A stretch of 64,000 bases of DNA from Streptomyces olivochromogenes (GTDB taxonomy: Bacteria > Actinomycetota > Actinomycetes > Streptomycetales > Streptomycetaceae). This document shows, piece after piece, positions 42,013-50,027 of this stretch (positions are counted from its first letter, which is position 1; every line of letters starts with the position of its first letter). Where the stretch lies: contig NZ_JADDRL010000029.1 in NCBI RefSeq assembly GCF_021538895.1, forward strand, positions 1 to 64,000, in the 5' to 3' direction. The notes beneath the pieces were generated by a model, which searched no databases, had not been told where the DNA came from, and was given only the letters and a program-made list of their open reading frames with translations. The position numbers and the translations under genes were made by a program.

Positions 42013-43257
42013 TCACACCGGCAGAGTGACCCGCATCACGAGCCCGCCCCCTTCACGCGGCTCCGCCGAGATGTGCCCGCCGTGGGCGCGGGCCACGGAC
42101 CGCGCGATCGACAGGCCGAGGCCCACACCCTTGTCGCTGCCCGTACGCTCCGTACGGAGCCGGGTGAAGGGCTCGAAGAGGTTGTCGATCTCATACGCGG
42201 GAACGATCGGGCCGGTGTTCGACACGGTCAGCACCGCCTGTCCGTGCTGGACCTCGGTGGTGACCCGGACCCAGCCGTCCTCCGCGACGTTGTAGCGCAC
42301 GGCGTTCTGCACCAGGTTCAGCGCGATGCGCTCCAGCAGGACGCCATTGCCCTGGACGACCGCCGGCCCCCGCTCGCCCTCGATCCGCACGCCCTTGGCC
42401 TCCGCCTCGGCGTGCACCTGGTCGACCGCCTGCGAGGCGACCTCGGCGAGATCGACGGGCTTGCGCTCGACGATCTCGTTCTCGCTGCGGGCGAGCAGCA
42501 GCAGGCCCTCCACGAGCTGCTCACTGCGCTCGTTGGTGGCCAGCAGCGTCTTGCCGAGCTGCTGGAGCTCCGGCGGTGCGCCCGGGTCGGACAGATGCAC
42601 TTCGAGGAGCGTGCGGTTGATCGCGAGCGGGGTGCGCAGCTCGTGCGAGGCGTTCCCGACGAAGCGCTGCTGGGCGGTGAAGGCGCGCTGCAGCCGGTCC
42701 AGCATGTCGTCGAGGGTGTCGGCGAGCTCCTTGAGCTCGTCGTCCGGGCCGTCCAGCTCGATCCGGCGGGACAGGTCCGAGCCCGCCACCGCGCGGGCGG
42801 TGCGGGTGATCCGGCCGAGCGGGGTCAGCACCCGGCCCGCCATCGCGTAGCCGAACGCGAAGGCGATGACGGCGAGGCCCAGCAGGGCCAGCAGCGAGCG
42901 GCTGAGCAGGTTGTCCAGCGCGACCTGGCGCTGGTGCTCGATGCACGCGCTGATCGCCTGGTTGAAGTCGTCCAGCTGCAGGCTGTTCTTGATCGTCGGG
43001 CAGTCGGCGCTGCTCACCTGGAGCTTGCTGAAGTCGATGATCTTGAACGGCGGCTGGTTGCCGGTGCTGATCGCCTGCGCGGCCAGCAGGTAGATGATCG
43101 ACAGCAGCAGGATGCCGGCGATCAGGAACATGCCGCCGTACAGCAGCGTGAGCCGTATCCGGATGGTCGGGCGCAGCCACGGGTACGGGGGCTGCGGCCT
43201 CCTGGGGTCCCAGGTGGGTTTCGGTGGCGCCTGGGGCGGCGCGGGAGCGGCGGCCAC
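42013..43257 (-). CDS. cutS: CutS sensor histidine kinase
   Basis: 414 aa, GTG 43257, 6 nt after cutR. Proline-rich N-terminus, TM1 (LTLLYGGMFLIAGILLLSII), then an external domain of ~70 residues with two cysteines about 22 residues apart (SADCPTIKN..; AISACIEHQ). Next come TM2 (LLALLGLAVIAFAFGYAMAG), HAMP, H-box GNASHELRTPLA, N-box NLVQNAVRYN and G-box KGVGLGLSIARS. The paired extracellular cysteines are the feature proposed to sense secretion or redox stress in CutRS of S. coelicolor. All kinase motifs are intact. Confidence 0.92.
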   Translation of the reverse strand: MAAAPAPPQAPPKPTWDPRRPQPPYPWLRPTIRIRLTLLYGGMFLIAGILLLSIIYLLAAQAISTGNQPPFKIIDFSKLQVSSADCPTIKNSLQLDDFNQAISACIEHQRQVALDNLLSRSLLALLGLAVIAFAFGYAMAGRVLTPLGRITRTARAVAGSDLSRRIELDGPDDELKELADTLDDMLDRLQRAFTAQQRFVGNASHELRTPLAINRTLLEVHLSDPGAPPELQQLGKTLLATNERSEQLVEGLLLLARSENEIVERKPVDLAEVASQAVDQVHAEAEAKGVRIEGERGPAVVQGNGVLLERIALNLVQNAVRYNVAEDGWVRVTTEVQHGQAVLTVSNTGPIVPAYEIDNLFEPFTRLRTERTGSDKGVGLGLSIARSVARAHGGHISAEPREGGGLVMRVTLPV

Positions 43258-43263
43258 GGCGGA

Positions 43264-43917
43264 TCAGATCCGGTAGCCGGAGCCGGGCACGGTGACGATG
43301 ACGGGCGGCTCGCCCAGCTTGCGGCGCAGGGTCATGACCGTCACGCGTACGACGTTGGTGAAAGGGTCGGTGTTCTCGTCCCAGGCCTTCTCCAGCAGCT
43401 GCTCGGCCGAGACGACGGCGCCCTCGCTGCGCATCAGCACCTCCAGGACCGCGAACTCCTTGGGCGCGAGCTGGACCTCCTTGCCGTCGCGGAAGACCTC
43501 GCGGCGGTTGGGGTCGAGCTTGATGCCGGCACGCTCCAGGACCGGCGGCAGCGGCACGCTGGTGCGCCGGCCGAGGGCGCGCACGCGCGCGATGAGCTCA
43601 CTGAACGCGAACGGCTTGGGAAGATAGTCGTCGGCGCCGATCTCCAGGCCCTCGACGCGGTCGCTCACGTCGCCGGCGGCGGTGAGCATCAGCACGCGCG
43701 TGGGCATGCCGAGCTCGACGATCTTGCGACAGACGTCGTCGCCGTGCACGAGCGGGAGGTCGCGGTCGAGGACGACCACGTCGTAGTCGTTGACGCCGAT
43801 GCGCTCAAGGGCGGCCGCACCGTCGTACACGACGTCGACGGCCATGGCCTCCCGGCGCAGTCCGGTGGCCACCGCATCGGCGAGCAGTTGCTCGTCCTCG
43901 ACGACGAGTACGCGCAC
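43264..43917 (-). CDS. cutR: CutR response regulator (OmpR family)
   Basis: 217 aa, GTG 43917 with AAGGA 6-7 nt upstream. Receiver: VEDEQLLADAV, Asp in VVVLDRDLPLVHGDD, MLTAAG, YLPKPFAFSE. Winged helix: LAPKEFAVLEVLMRSEG...NVVRVTVMTLRRKLG. It is first in the cutRS operon. The gene pair was originally described in S. lividans and S. coelicolor; its identity here is supported by the neighbouring DUF4193 and dut genes. Confidence 0.92.
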   Translation of the reverse strand: MRVLVVEDEQLLADAVATGLRREAMAVDVVYDGAAALERIGVNDYDVVVLDRDLPLVHGDDVCRKIVELGMPTRVLMLTAAGDVSDRVEGLEIGADDYLPKPFAFSELIARVRALGRRTSVPLPPVLERAGIKLDPNRREVFRDGKEVQLAPKEFAVLEVLMRSEGAVVSAEQLLEKAWDENTDPFTNVVRVTVMTLRRKLGEPPVIVTVPGSGYRI

Positions 43918-44327
43918 GTCTTGTCCTTCCTGTGTCCACCCGCGTAGCGCGCCGTGGGCGCGCGCGGGCAGGGGCCATCGTGGGGTGTGACTCCATCCTG
44001 CCCTTTTCCGCCATAAGTCGGCTGTAAGACGGGGGCACGGCCGCAGAGACCGGGGCGGTGGCGCGGGAATGCGAGATTTTCTCCTCCGGTTGAGGTTTCC
44101 GTGGAAGGGAGCGGGGGGAGGACGGCTTTACACCCCGCGATCACGCTCTGCATGTGCCGCACTCCAAGCGGTACACCGCGATCCGCTTCTGCAGAGTGGG
44201 CGTGGGTGTCCGGCACCGTCGCCGCCCGGCTCGGGCAGCGCTGGGCACCCGCAAGAGACGTGATCGCCCCTTCCCAATGGCACACCCCGGTGCCACCGAC
44301 CCACGACCCAGGACGAGGGGGCGCAGC
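43918..44327. other. Intergenic promoter region between cutR and the small coiled-coil gene
   Basis: 410 nt, divergent. It contains the cutR promoter on the left and that of the 54-aa gene on the right. Several overlapping frames on both strands lack ribosome sites and proper codon bias; I do not call any. No hairpin or known motif stood out. Confidence 0.45.
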
Positions 44328-44492
44328 ATGGACGCATTCACCGCAGGACTTCTGCAGCGCATAAGGGCGACCGAGTCCGACCTCACGCGGGCTCGCGACG
44401 AGGGCGACGACTTCCTCGTCGAGGTGGAGCAGGCAGAGCTCGACGACCTGCGCCGCCTCGCCGCCGAACACGGTGTGGAGGTCAGCGCCTAG
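44328..44492 (+). CDS. 54-residue acidic coiled-coil protein
   Basis: ATG 44328 with GAGGGGG 6 nt upstream. The peptide (MDAFTAGLLQRIRATESDLT... ..LAAEHGVEVSA) is a single charged helix with heptad-like leucines, about 30% acidic. No membrane segment or cysteine. It is followed by a strong terminator, so it is a monocistronic small protein. Function unknown; a protein-interaction role is the most that can be said. Confidence 0.72.
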   Translation: MDAFTAGLLQRIRATESDLTRARDEGDDFLVEVEQAELDDLRRLAAEHGVEVSA

Positions 44493-44518
44493 CGTCTGAT
44501 CGCGCATAAGCAGACAAC

Positions 44519-44558
44519 GAGCCCCCGGCGAATCCAGCGCCGGGGGCTCGGTGTTTTT
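44519..44558 (+). terminator. Intrinsic terminator of the 54-aa gene
   Basis: GAGCCCCCGGCG (44519-44530) / CGCCGGGGGCTC (44538-44549), a 12-bp stem with a 7-nt loop, followed by a TTTTT run at 44554-44558. Confidence 0.9.
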
Positions 44559-44687
44559 GCTCGGTCGCCTGCGGGGGCGCCCAAGCCGGTGTCGAGGGGC
44601 CGATCGTGCTCAGCCCTTCGGGCCTCCGCGCGTTCGACCCCTCGACACCGGCGCGCCCCCTTCGGCTCCCTCGGGCCGACGCGTGGG
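44557..44687 (+). repeat. ~131-bp palindrome-rich element, copy 1
   Basis: Starts TTGCTCGGTCGCCTGCGGGG and ends CGACGCGTGGG. It contains an internal long hairpin, CCGGTGTCGAGGGG..CCCCTCGACACCGG, around GATCGTGCTC..CCCTTCGGGCC. It matches the complement of copy 2 (44863-44994) at most positions. Compensatory changes are seen in the long stem (GAGGGG/CCCCTC here, GGGACG/CGTCCC in copy 2). Confidence 0.85.
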
Positions 44688-44862
44688 GACAGCGGGGGTT
44701 GGTGGGCTCGTACCGTTGGGTGATCTTGTGAGGCCTGGCGAGGTCAGCCGGGGACTGCTGATTTTGCTGCCTTAGACACTGTCGTCAGACGCTGTCGTCG
44801 AAACGAACGCCCGCCAACGCGCATGGCTGATCACCGGTGCGGGCCCACCAAGGCCCACTGCT
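44688..44862. other. Spacer between inverted repeat elements
   Basis: 175 nt without a supported gene. It contains a near-duplicate ACACTGTCGTCAGACGCTGTCGTC stretch around 44776-44799 (two units of ~12 nt). There is no transposase or known motif. Confidence 0.4.
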
Positions 44863-44994
44863 CCCACGCGTCGGCCGCGAGAGAGCCGTAGGGGGCGCGC
44901 CGGTGTCGGGACGGTGAACGCGCGGAGGCCCGAAGGGCCGAGCACGATCGCCGTCCCGACACCGGCTCAGGCGCCCCCGTAGGCGAACGAGCAA
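44863..44994 (-). repeat. ~132-bp palindrome-rich element, copy 2 (inverted)
   Basis: Complement of copy 1 with the same order of parts: TTGCTCGTTCGCCTACGGGG, CCGGTGTCGGGACG..CGTCCCGACACCGG, GATCGTGCTCGGCCCTTCGG, CGACGCGTGGG. It ends 1 nt before the stop codon of the inositol monophosphatase gene, so it would be transcribed as that mRNA's 3' end. Confidence 0.85.
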
Positions 44995-44995
44995 T

Positions 44996-45811
44996 CTAGT
45001 CGTGCCAGGCGCCCAAGTCCTCCAGGAGGCGCTGGAGGGGCTCGAAGACTCCCGGGGTGCCCGCGACCGTCAGGGCGGGTGAGGGGCGGTCTCCGGGGCG
45101 TCCTCCGGTCAGGGCGCCCGCCTCCCGGGCGATCAGGTCGCCCGCGCCGTAGTCCCAGGCGTTCAGGCCGCGCTCGTAGTAGCCGTCGAGCCGGCCCGCG
45201 GCCACGTCGCACAGGTCGACCGCGGCGGAGCCCCCGCGCCGGATGTCGCGCAGCAGCGGGATCATCCGCGCGGCCACCGCGGCCTGGTGGGCGCGGACCT
45301 CGGAGACGTAGTTGAAGCCGGTGGAGACCAGCGCCTGGTCCAGGGGCGGCGCGGGCCGGCAGGACAGGCGGCGCTCGCCGTCCCAGGCGCCGGTGGCCCA
45401 CGCCCCGCCGCCGCGCACCGCGCGGTACGTCTCGCCGCGCATCGGGGCGGCGACGACCCCGACGACGGTCTCCCCGTCCTGCTCGGCGGCGATGGACACC
45501 GCCCAGGTGGGCAGCCCGTACAGGTAGTTGACCGTGCCGTCGAGCGGGTCGATCACCCAGCGGATGCCGCTCGTGCCCTCGATGGAGGCGCCCTCCTCGC
45601 CGAGGAAGCCGTCGCCCGGGCGCCGGTCCGCGATCAGGTCGGTGATCAGCTTCTCGGCCGCGATGTCCATCTCGGTGACGACGTCGATCGGGCTGGACTT
45701 GGTGGCGGCGACCGCCAGGTCGGCCGGGCGGCCGTCGCGCAGCAGCTCGCCCGCGCGGCGGGCGGCGTCCTGGGCCAGGGCGAGCAGTTCCGTGTGCAGG
45801 GGGTCGGTCAC
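44996..45811 (-). CDS. Inositol monophosphatase family protein
   Basis: 271 aa, GTG 45811 with GAGG upstream. Metal motifs GEEGAS (Glu), WVIDPLDGTVNYLYG (Asp-x-x-Asp, motif A) and LNAWDYGAGDLIAREAG (motif B, Asp) are complete. It dephosphorylates inositol-1-phosphate or related sugar phosphates, or histidinol-phosphate in some actinobacteria. It follows the ferrochelatase gene by 8 nt on the same strand. Confidence 0.93.
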   Translation of the reverse strand: MTDPLHTELLALAQDAARRAGELLRDGRPADLAVAATKSSPIDVVTEMDIAAEKLITDLIADRRPGDGFLGEEGASIEGTSGIRWVIDPLDGTVNYLYGLPTWAVSIAAEQDGETVVGVVAAPMRGETYRAVRGGGAWATGAWDGERRLSCRPAPPLDQALVSTGFNYVSEVRAHQAAVAARMIPLLRDIRRGGSAAVDLCDVAAGRLDGYYERGLNAWDYGAGDLIAREAGALTGGRPGDRPSPALTVAGTPGVFEPLQRLLEDLGAWHD

Positions 45812-45819
45812 GGGGGTCC

Positions 45820-46947
45820 TCACGCGTAGGGGCTGTCGGCGCCCGCGGCGGCCGGGCGGGGGGCGCGGGCCGGGCAGCAGCCGACCGGGCACACGTCGTG
45901 GCTCGCGCCGAGTGTGCCCAGCGCGCACGGCGTGATGTCCCGTCCGCTCTCCACGGCGGCGCGCTCCAGGACGAGTTCGCGGACCGCGGCGGCGAACCTG
46001 GGGTCGTCGCCGACGGTGGCGGAGCGCCGCACCGGCAGGCCCAGCTCCTCGGCCTTGGCCTTCGCCTCGGTGTCGAGGTCGTAGAGGACCTCCATGTGGT
46101 CGGAGACGAAGCCGATGGGGGCCATGACGACGGCCGGGACCCCGGCGCCGTGCAGCTTCTCCAGGTGGTCGCAGATGTCGGGCTCCAGCCACGGGATGTG
46201 CGGGGCGCCGGAGCGGGACTGGTAGACGAGCCGCCAGGGGTGGTCGACGCCGGTGCGCTCGCGGACGGCGTCGGCGATCAGCTCGGCCACGTCCAGGTGC
46301 TGCTCGACGTACGCGCCGCCCTCCCCGTGGGCCTCGACCGGGCCGGAGGTGTCCGCGGCGGAGTCCGGGACGGAGTGGGTCGTGAAGGCGATGTGGGCGC
46401 CGCCCCGGACCTCCTCGGGCAGATCGGCGAGGGAGGCGACCACCCCGTCGATCATGGGCTCCACGAAGCCGGGGTGGTTGAAGTAGTGCCGCAGCTTGTC
46501 GATCCTGGGCGATTCCAGGCCCTCGGCGTGCAGGGCGGCCAGCGAGTCGGCGAGGTTCTCGCGGTACTGGCGGCAACCCGAGTAGGAGGCGTACGCGCTG
46601 GTGGCCAGGACCAGGATGCGGCGGCGGCCGTCGGCGACCATCTCGCGCAGGGTGTCCGTCAGGTACGGGGCCCAGTTGCGGTTGCCCCAGTAGACCGGCA
46701 GGTCCAGGCCGTGCTCGGCGAAGTCCTTGCGGAGGGCGTCCAGCAGGGCGCGGTTCTGGTCGTTGATCGGGCTGACCCCGCCGAACAGGAAGTAGTGCTG
46801 CCCGACTTCCTTGAGGCGTTCCTTGGGGATGCCGCGCCCGCGCGTCACGTTCTCCAGGAACGGAACCACGTCGTCCGGGCCTTCCGGGCCGCCGAAGGAG
46901 AGCAGGAGCAGGGCGTCGTAGGGGGTGGCATCGAGCGCGTCTGGCAT
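45820..46947 (-). CDS. hemH: Ferrochelatase (coproporphyrin-type, iron-sulphur)
   Basis: 375 aa, ATG 46947. LLLSFGGPEGPDDVVPFLENV at the N-terminus, catalytic His in AFTTHSVPD (about 188), acidic EP..WLEPDICDHL, and SDHMEVLYDLD. The C-terminus has CALG and HDVCPVGCC cysteines that hold a [2Fe-2S] cluster, as in actinobacterial enzymes. In Gram-positive bacteria this enzyme inserts iron into coproporphyrin III (CpfC). Divergent from an MFS gene, with an iron-box-like palindrome between. Confidence 0.94.
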   Translation of the reverse strand: MPDALDATPYDALLLLSFGGPEGPDDVVPFLENVTRGRGIPKERLKEVGQHYFLFGGVSPINDQNRALLDALRKDFAEHGLDLPVYWGNRNWAPYLTDTLREMVADGRRRILVLATSAYASYSGCRQYRENLADSLAALHAEGLESPRIDKLRHYFNHPGFVEPMIDGVVASLADLPEEVRGGAHIAFTTHSVPDSAADTSGPVEAHGEGGAYVEQHLDVAELIADAVRERTGVDHPWRLVYQSRSGAPHIPWLEPDICDHLEKLHGAGVPAVVMAPIGFVSDHMEVLYDLDTEAKAKAEELGLPVRRSATVGDDPRFAAAVRELVLERAAVESGRDITPCALGTLGASHDVCPVGCCPARAPRPAAAGADSPYA

Positions 46948-47028
46948 GGGTCCGATCCTGCCACCCGCCACTGACGGCCGGGAAACAGCGGGGTGACGAG
47001 TCCGGTTCCGGCCGGAATTCCCAGGTGC

Positions 47029-47044
47029 GTTAGGGTTGCCTAAC
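47029..47044. promoter_or_regulatory. IdeR/DmdR-like iron box candidate
   Basis: GTTAGG-GTTG-CCTAAC, a perfect inverted repeat 44 nt before the MFS start and 82 nt before hemH. It matches both flanks (TTAGG..CTAACC) of the DtxR-family box TTAGGTTAGGCTAACCTAA but not its centre. Location beside ferrochelatase fits iron control. Confidence 0.45.
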
Positions 47045-47087
47045 CCGTAAGCTGTAACGACTCTCTTCACACCTTACGGAGCCCTGC

Positions 47088-48326
47088 GTGCCCAGCCCCT
47101 ATCGCGCCCTGTTCGACGCCCCCGGCACCAAGGGCTTCTCCGCCGCGGGCTTCCTCGGCCGGATGCCGCTGTCGATGATGGGCATCGGCGTGGTCACGAT
47201 GATCTCCCAGCTCACCGGGCGGTACGGGCTCGCGGGCGCGCTGTCGGCCACCATCGCGCTGGCCGCCGCCGCGATCGGGCCGCAGATCTCCCGGCTGGTG
47301 GACCAGCACGGGCAGAGCCGCGTGCTGCGTCCCGCCACGCTGGTGGCGCTCGCGGCGGCGGCCGGACTGCTGCTCGCCGCGCACTTCGGGTGGCCGGACT
47401 GGACCCTGTTCGTCTGCGCGGCCGGGATCGGCTCCGTGCCGAGCCTCGGCGCGATGATCCGGGCCCGCTGGGCGGCCATCTACCGGGGCACCCCGAAGCT
47501 GCACACCGCCTACTCGTTCGAATCGGTGGTCGACGAGGTCTGCTTCATCTTCGGACCGATCATCTCCATCGGACTGTCCACGGCCTGGTTCCCGGAGGCG
47601 GGGCCGCTGCTCGCGGCCTGCTTCCTGGCCGCCGGCGTCTTCTGGCTGACCGCCCAGCGGGCCACCGAGCCTGCGCCGCACCCGCGCGAGCACCACGGCA
47701 GCGGCAGCGCGCTGCGCTCCGGTGGCCTCCAGGTGCTGGTGGGCACCTTCGTGGCGACCGGGGCGATCTTCGGGGCCGTCGACGTGGTCACCGTCGCGTT
47801 CGCCGACGAGCGGGGCCACAAGGGCGCCGCGAGCGTCGTCCTGGCGCTGTACGCGGCGGGCTCCTGCCTCGCCGGCCTGGTGTTCGGACTGCTGCGCTTC
47901 GCGGGGGCACCGGAACGCCGGTGGTTGCTGGGCATATGCGCGATGGCCGTGAGTATGATCCCCCTCCTACTGGTCGGAAACTTGCCGCTTCTGGCCGTGG
48001 CGCTGTTCGTTGCGGGCCTGACCATCGCACCGACGATGATCACGACGATGTCCCTCATCGAAGAGCACGTACCTCGCGCACAGCTCACCGAGGGCATGTC
48101 CTGGGTGAGCACCGGCCTCGCGGTCGGCGTCGCGCTCGGCTCCTCCGTGGCCGGCTGGGTGATCGACGCAGCCGGCGCGCGGGCCGGGTACGGGGTTCCG
48201 GTGGTGTCCGGAGCCGTCGCGGTCGCGGTCGGTTTCCTCGGGTACCGCCGGCTCAACAGGCCGGCCGCGGGTCGGGGAGGCACCGTTGAGCACCACAGCG
48301 AGCGGGAAGAGCGGCACGTGGCGTAA
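47088..48326 (+). CDS. Major facilitator superfamily transporter
   Basis: 412 aa, GTG 47088 with GGAG 7 nt upstream. About twelve hydrophobic segments; the first half is MMGIGVVTMISQLTGRYGLAGAL and LVALAAAAGLLLAAHFGW, with a central hydrophilic loop near 200 (EPAPHPREHHGSGSALRS). MFS exporter of small molecules; the substrate is not recognisable. It overlaps the next gene by 41 nt in another frame. Confidence 0.88.
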   Translation: MPSPYRALFDAPGTKGFSAAGFLGRMPLSMMGIGVVTMISQLTGRYGLAGALSATIALAAAAIGPQISRLVDQHGQSRVLRPATLVALAAAAGLLLAAHFGWPDWTLFVCAAGIGSVPSLGAMIRARWAAIYRGTPKLHTAYSFESVVDEVCFIFGPIISIGLSTAWFPEAGPLLAACFLAAGVFWLTAQRATEPAPHPREHHGSGSALRSGGLQVLVGTFVATGAIFGAVDVVTVAFADERGHKGAASVVLALYAAGSCLAGLVFGLLRFAGAPERRWLLGICAMAVSMIPLLLVGNLPLLAVALFVAGLTIAPTMITTMSLIEEHVPRAQLTEGMSWVSTGLAVGVALGSSVAGWVIDAAGARAGYGVPVVSGAVAVAVGFLGYRRLNRPAAGRGGTVEHHSEREERHVA

Positions 48327-49605
48327 CTGGGGAGGCAACGTCGCCGCACGCCCCGTCCGGGAGGTCGCGCCGGCCTCCGTGGAGGAGCTGTCCGCGGCCG
48401 TGCGCAAGGCCGCCGAGGACGGGCTGACGGTGAAGGCCGTCGGCAGCGGGCACTCCTTCACCTCCATCGCCGCCACCGGCGGCGTCCTGATCCGCCCTCA
48501 GCTGCTGACGGGCATCCGCTCCATCGACCGCGACGCCATGACCGTCACGGTCGAGGCCGGCACCCCGCTCAAGCGGCTCAACTTGGCCCTGGCCCGCGAG
48601 GGCCTCTCGCTCACCAATATGGGCGACATCATGGAGCAGACGGTCTCCGGGGCCACCAGCACCGGCACGCACGGCACCGGCCGCGAATCCGCCTCCATAG
48701 CCGCCCAGATCAAGGGCCTCGAACTCGTGACGGGCGACGGCTCGCTGCTGACCTGCTCCGAGAAGGAGAACCCGGAGGTCTTCGCGGCCGCCCGCATCGG
48801 GCTGGGCGCCCTGGGCGTCATCACCGCGATCACCTTCGCGGTGGAGCCGGTATTCCTGCTCACCGCCCGCGAGGAGCCGATGCCGTTCGACCGGGTGCTG
48901 GCCGAGTTCGACCAACTGTGGGCCGAGAACGAGCACTTCGAGTTCTACTGGTTCCCGCACACCGGGAACACCAACACCAAGCGCAACAACCGCAGCGCCG
49001 GACCGGAGCAGCCGGTGGGGCGGCTGGCCGGCTGGTTCGAGGACGAGTTCCTCTCCAACGGCGTCTTCCAGGCGGCCAACTGGGTCGGCCGCACGGCGCC
49101 CGCCGCCATCCCCACGATCGCCAAGGTCTCCAGCCGGGCACTGTCCGCGCGGACGTACACGGACATCCCCTACAAGGTCTTCACATCGCCGCGCCGGGTG
49201 CGCTTCGTGGAGATGGAGTACGCCGTCCCGCGCGAGGCGCTGGCGGACACGCTGCGCGAAATCAGGGCCATGGTGGACCGTTCGCGGTTCAGGATCAGCT
49301 TCCCGGTCGAGGTCCGCACCGCCCCGGCCGACGACATCACCCTCTCCACCGCCTCCGCCCGGGACAGCGCCTACATCGCCGTCCACATGTTCAAGGGGAC
49401 GCCCTATCAGGCGTACTTCACCGCCGCCGAACGCATCTTCACGGCGCACGAGGGACGGCCGCACTGGGGCAAGGTGCACACCCGCGACGCGGCGTACTTC
49501 GCCGAGGTCTACCCGCGCTTCGGGGAGTTCACCGCCCTGCGGGACCGGCTCGACCCCGACCGGCTCTTCCAGAACGACTACCTGCGCAGAGTGCTGGGCG
49601 AATAG
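48286..49605 (+). CDS. D-arabinono-1,4-lactone oxidase-family FAD enzyme
   Basis: 439 aa, TTG 48286 with GGGGAGG 6 nt upstream. FAD-linked oxidase domain with GSGHSFTSIAATGGVLI, where the His is the usual covalent flavin site, and SGATSTGTHGTGRES. The C-terminal ALO domain has PVEVRTAPADDITLSTA, a substrate loop, and HWGKVHTRDAAYF. Members oxidise aldono-lactones or alditols with O2, making H2O2. The start lies inside the MFS gene, so the two are transcribed together. Confidence 0.92.
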   Translation: MSTTASGKSGTWRNWGGNVAARPVREVAPASVEELSAAVRKAAEDGLTVKAVGSGHSFTSIAATGGVLIRPQLLTGIRSIDRDAMTVTVEAGTPLKRLNLALAREGLSLTNMGDIMEQTVSGATSTGTHGTGRESASIAAQIKGLELVTGDGSLLTCSEKENPEVFAAARIGLGALGVITAITFAVEPVFLLTAREEPMPFDRVLAEFDQLWAENEHFEFYWFPHTGNTNTKRNNRSAGPEQPVGRLAGWFEDEFLSNGVFQAANWVGRTAPAAIPTIAKVSSRALSARTYTDIPYKVFTSPRRVRFVEMEYAVPREALADTLREIRAMVDRSRFRISFPVEVRTAPADDITLSTASARDSAYIAVHMFKGTPYQAYFTAAERIFTAHEGRPHWGKVHTRDAAYFAEVYPRFGEFTALRDRLDPDRLFQNDYLRRVLGE

Positions 49606-50027
49606 CGCGCGGACGCACGCCGAGAACCCCCGGTTCCATATCCGGTGATTTCGTGAACTACACCACGCCCATGATCGCGAAAACCGCTTACGGACGGCCA
49701 AGTCGCGTTCCTTGCCAGAAGTTGGGCGGCGCGCCAATCCACGCACGTGGTCCAAATGGAGTACTGTTGCGAGCCCTGGGTCAGGCCTCCCGCCAGGGTG
49801 TCCGTGGCCTCGCAGGACCGCCGGGAGGGGGCTAGTTGCACAGGGTGACGGAGTTGGTCACTTAGCGTTGCGAATAGGTAACCGTGCCATAACGGCGGCC
49901 CAGGGCCCATGCCCGACACGCCGGGCAACTCGGCAAGGTTGTGGCAGGCTGCACCCGGGCAGGCCACACTCGACTAGCGGAAGCAGCGACGCACGTGACG
50001 TCGGCAGGCACCACCCGGGAGGTCCCC
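49606..50027. other. Promoter region upstream of sepH
   Basis: 422 nt with lower GC. No supported ORF. TACTGT (49763-49768), after GGTCCAAATGGAG, could be a -10. GGGAGG precedes the sepH start at good distance. No hairpin was noted after the oxidase stop. Confidence 0.45.

Noticed and set aside
44551..44994. Short open frames of about 70 codons within the paired palindromic elements
   Set aside because: Both are explained by the same repeated DNA read in each orientation and lack ribosome sites.
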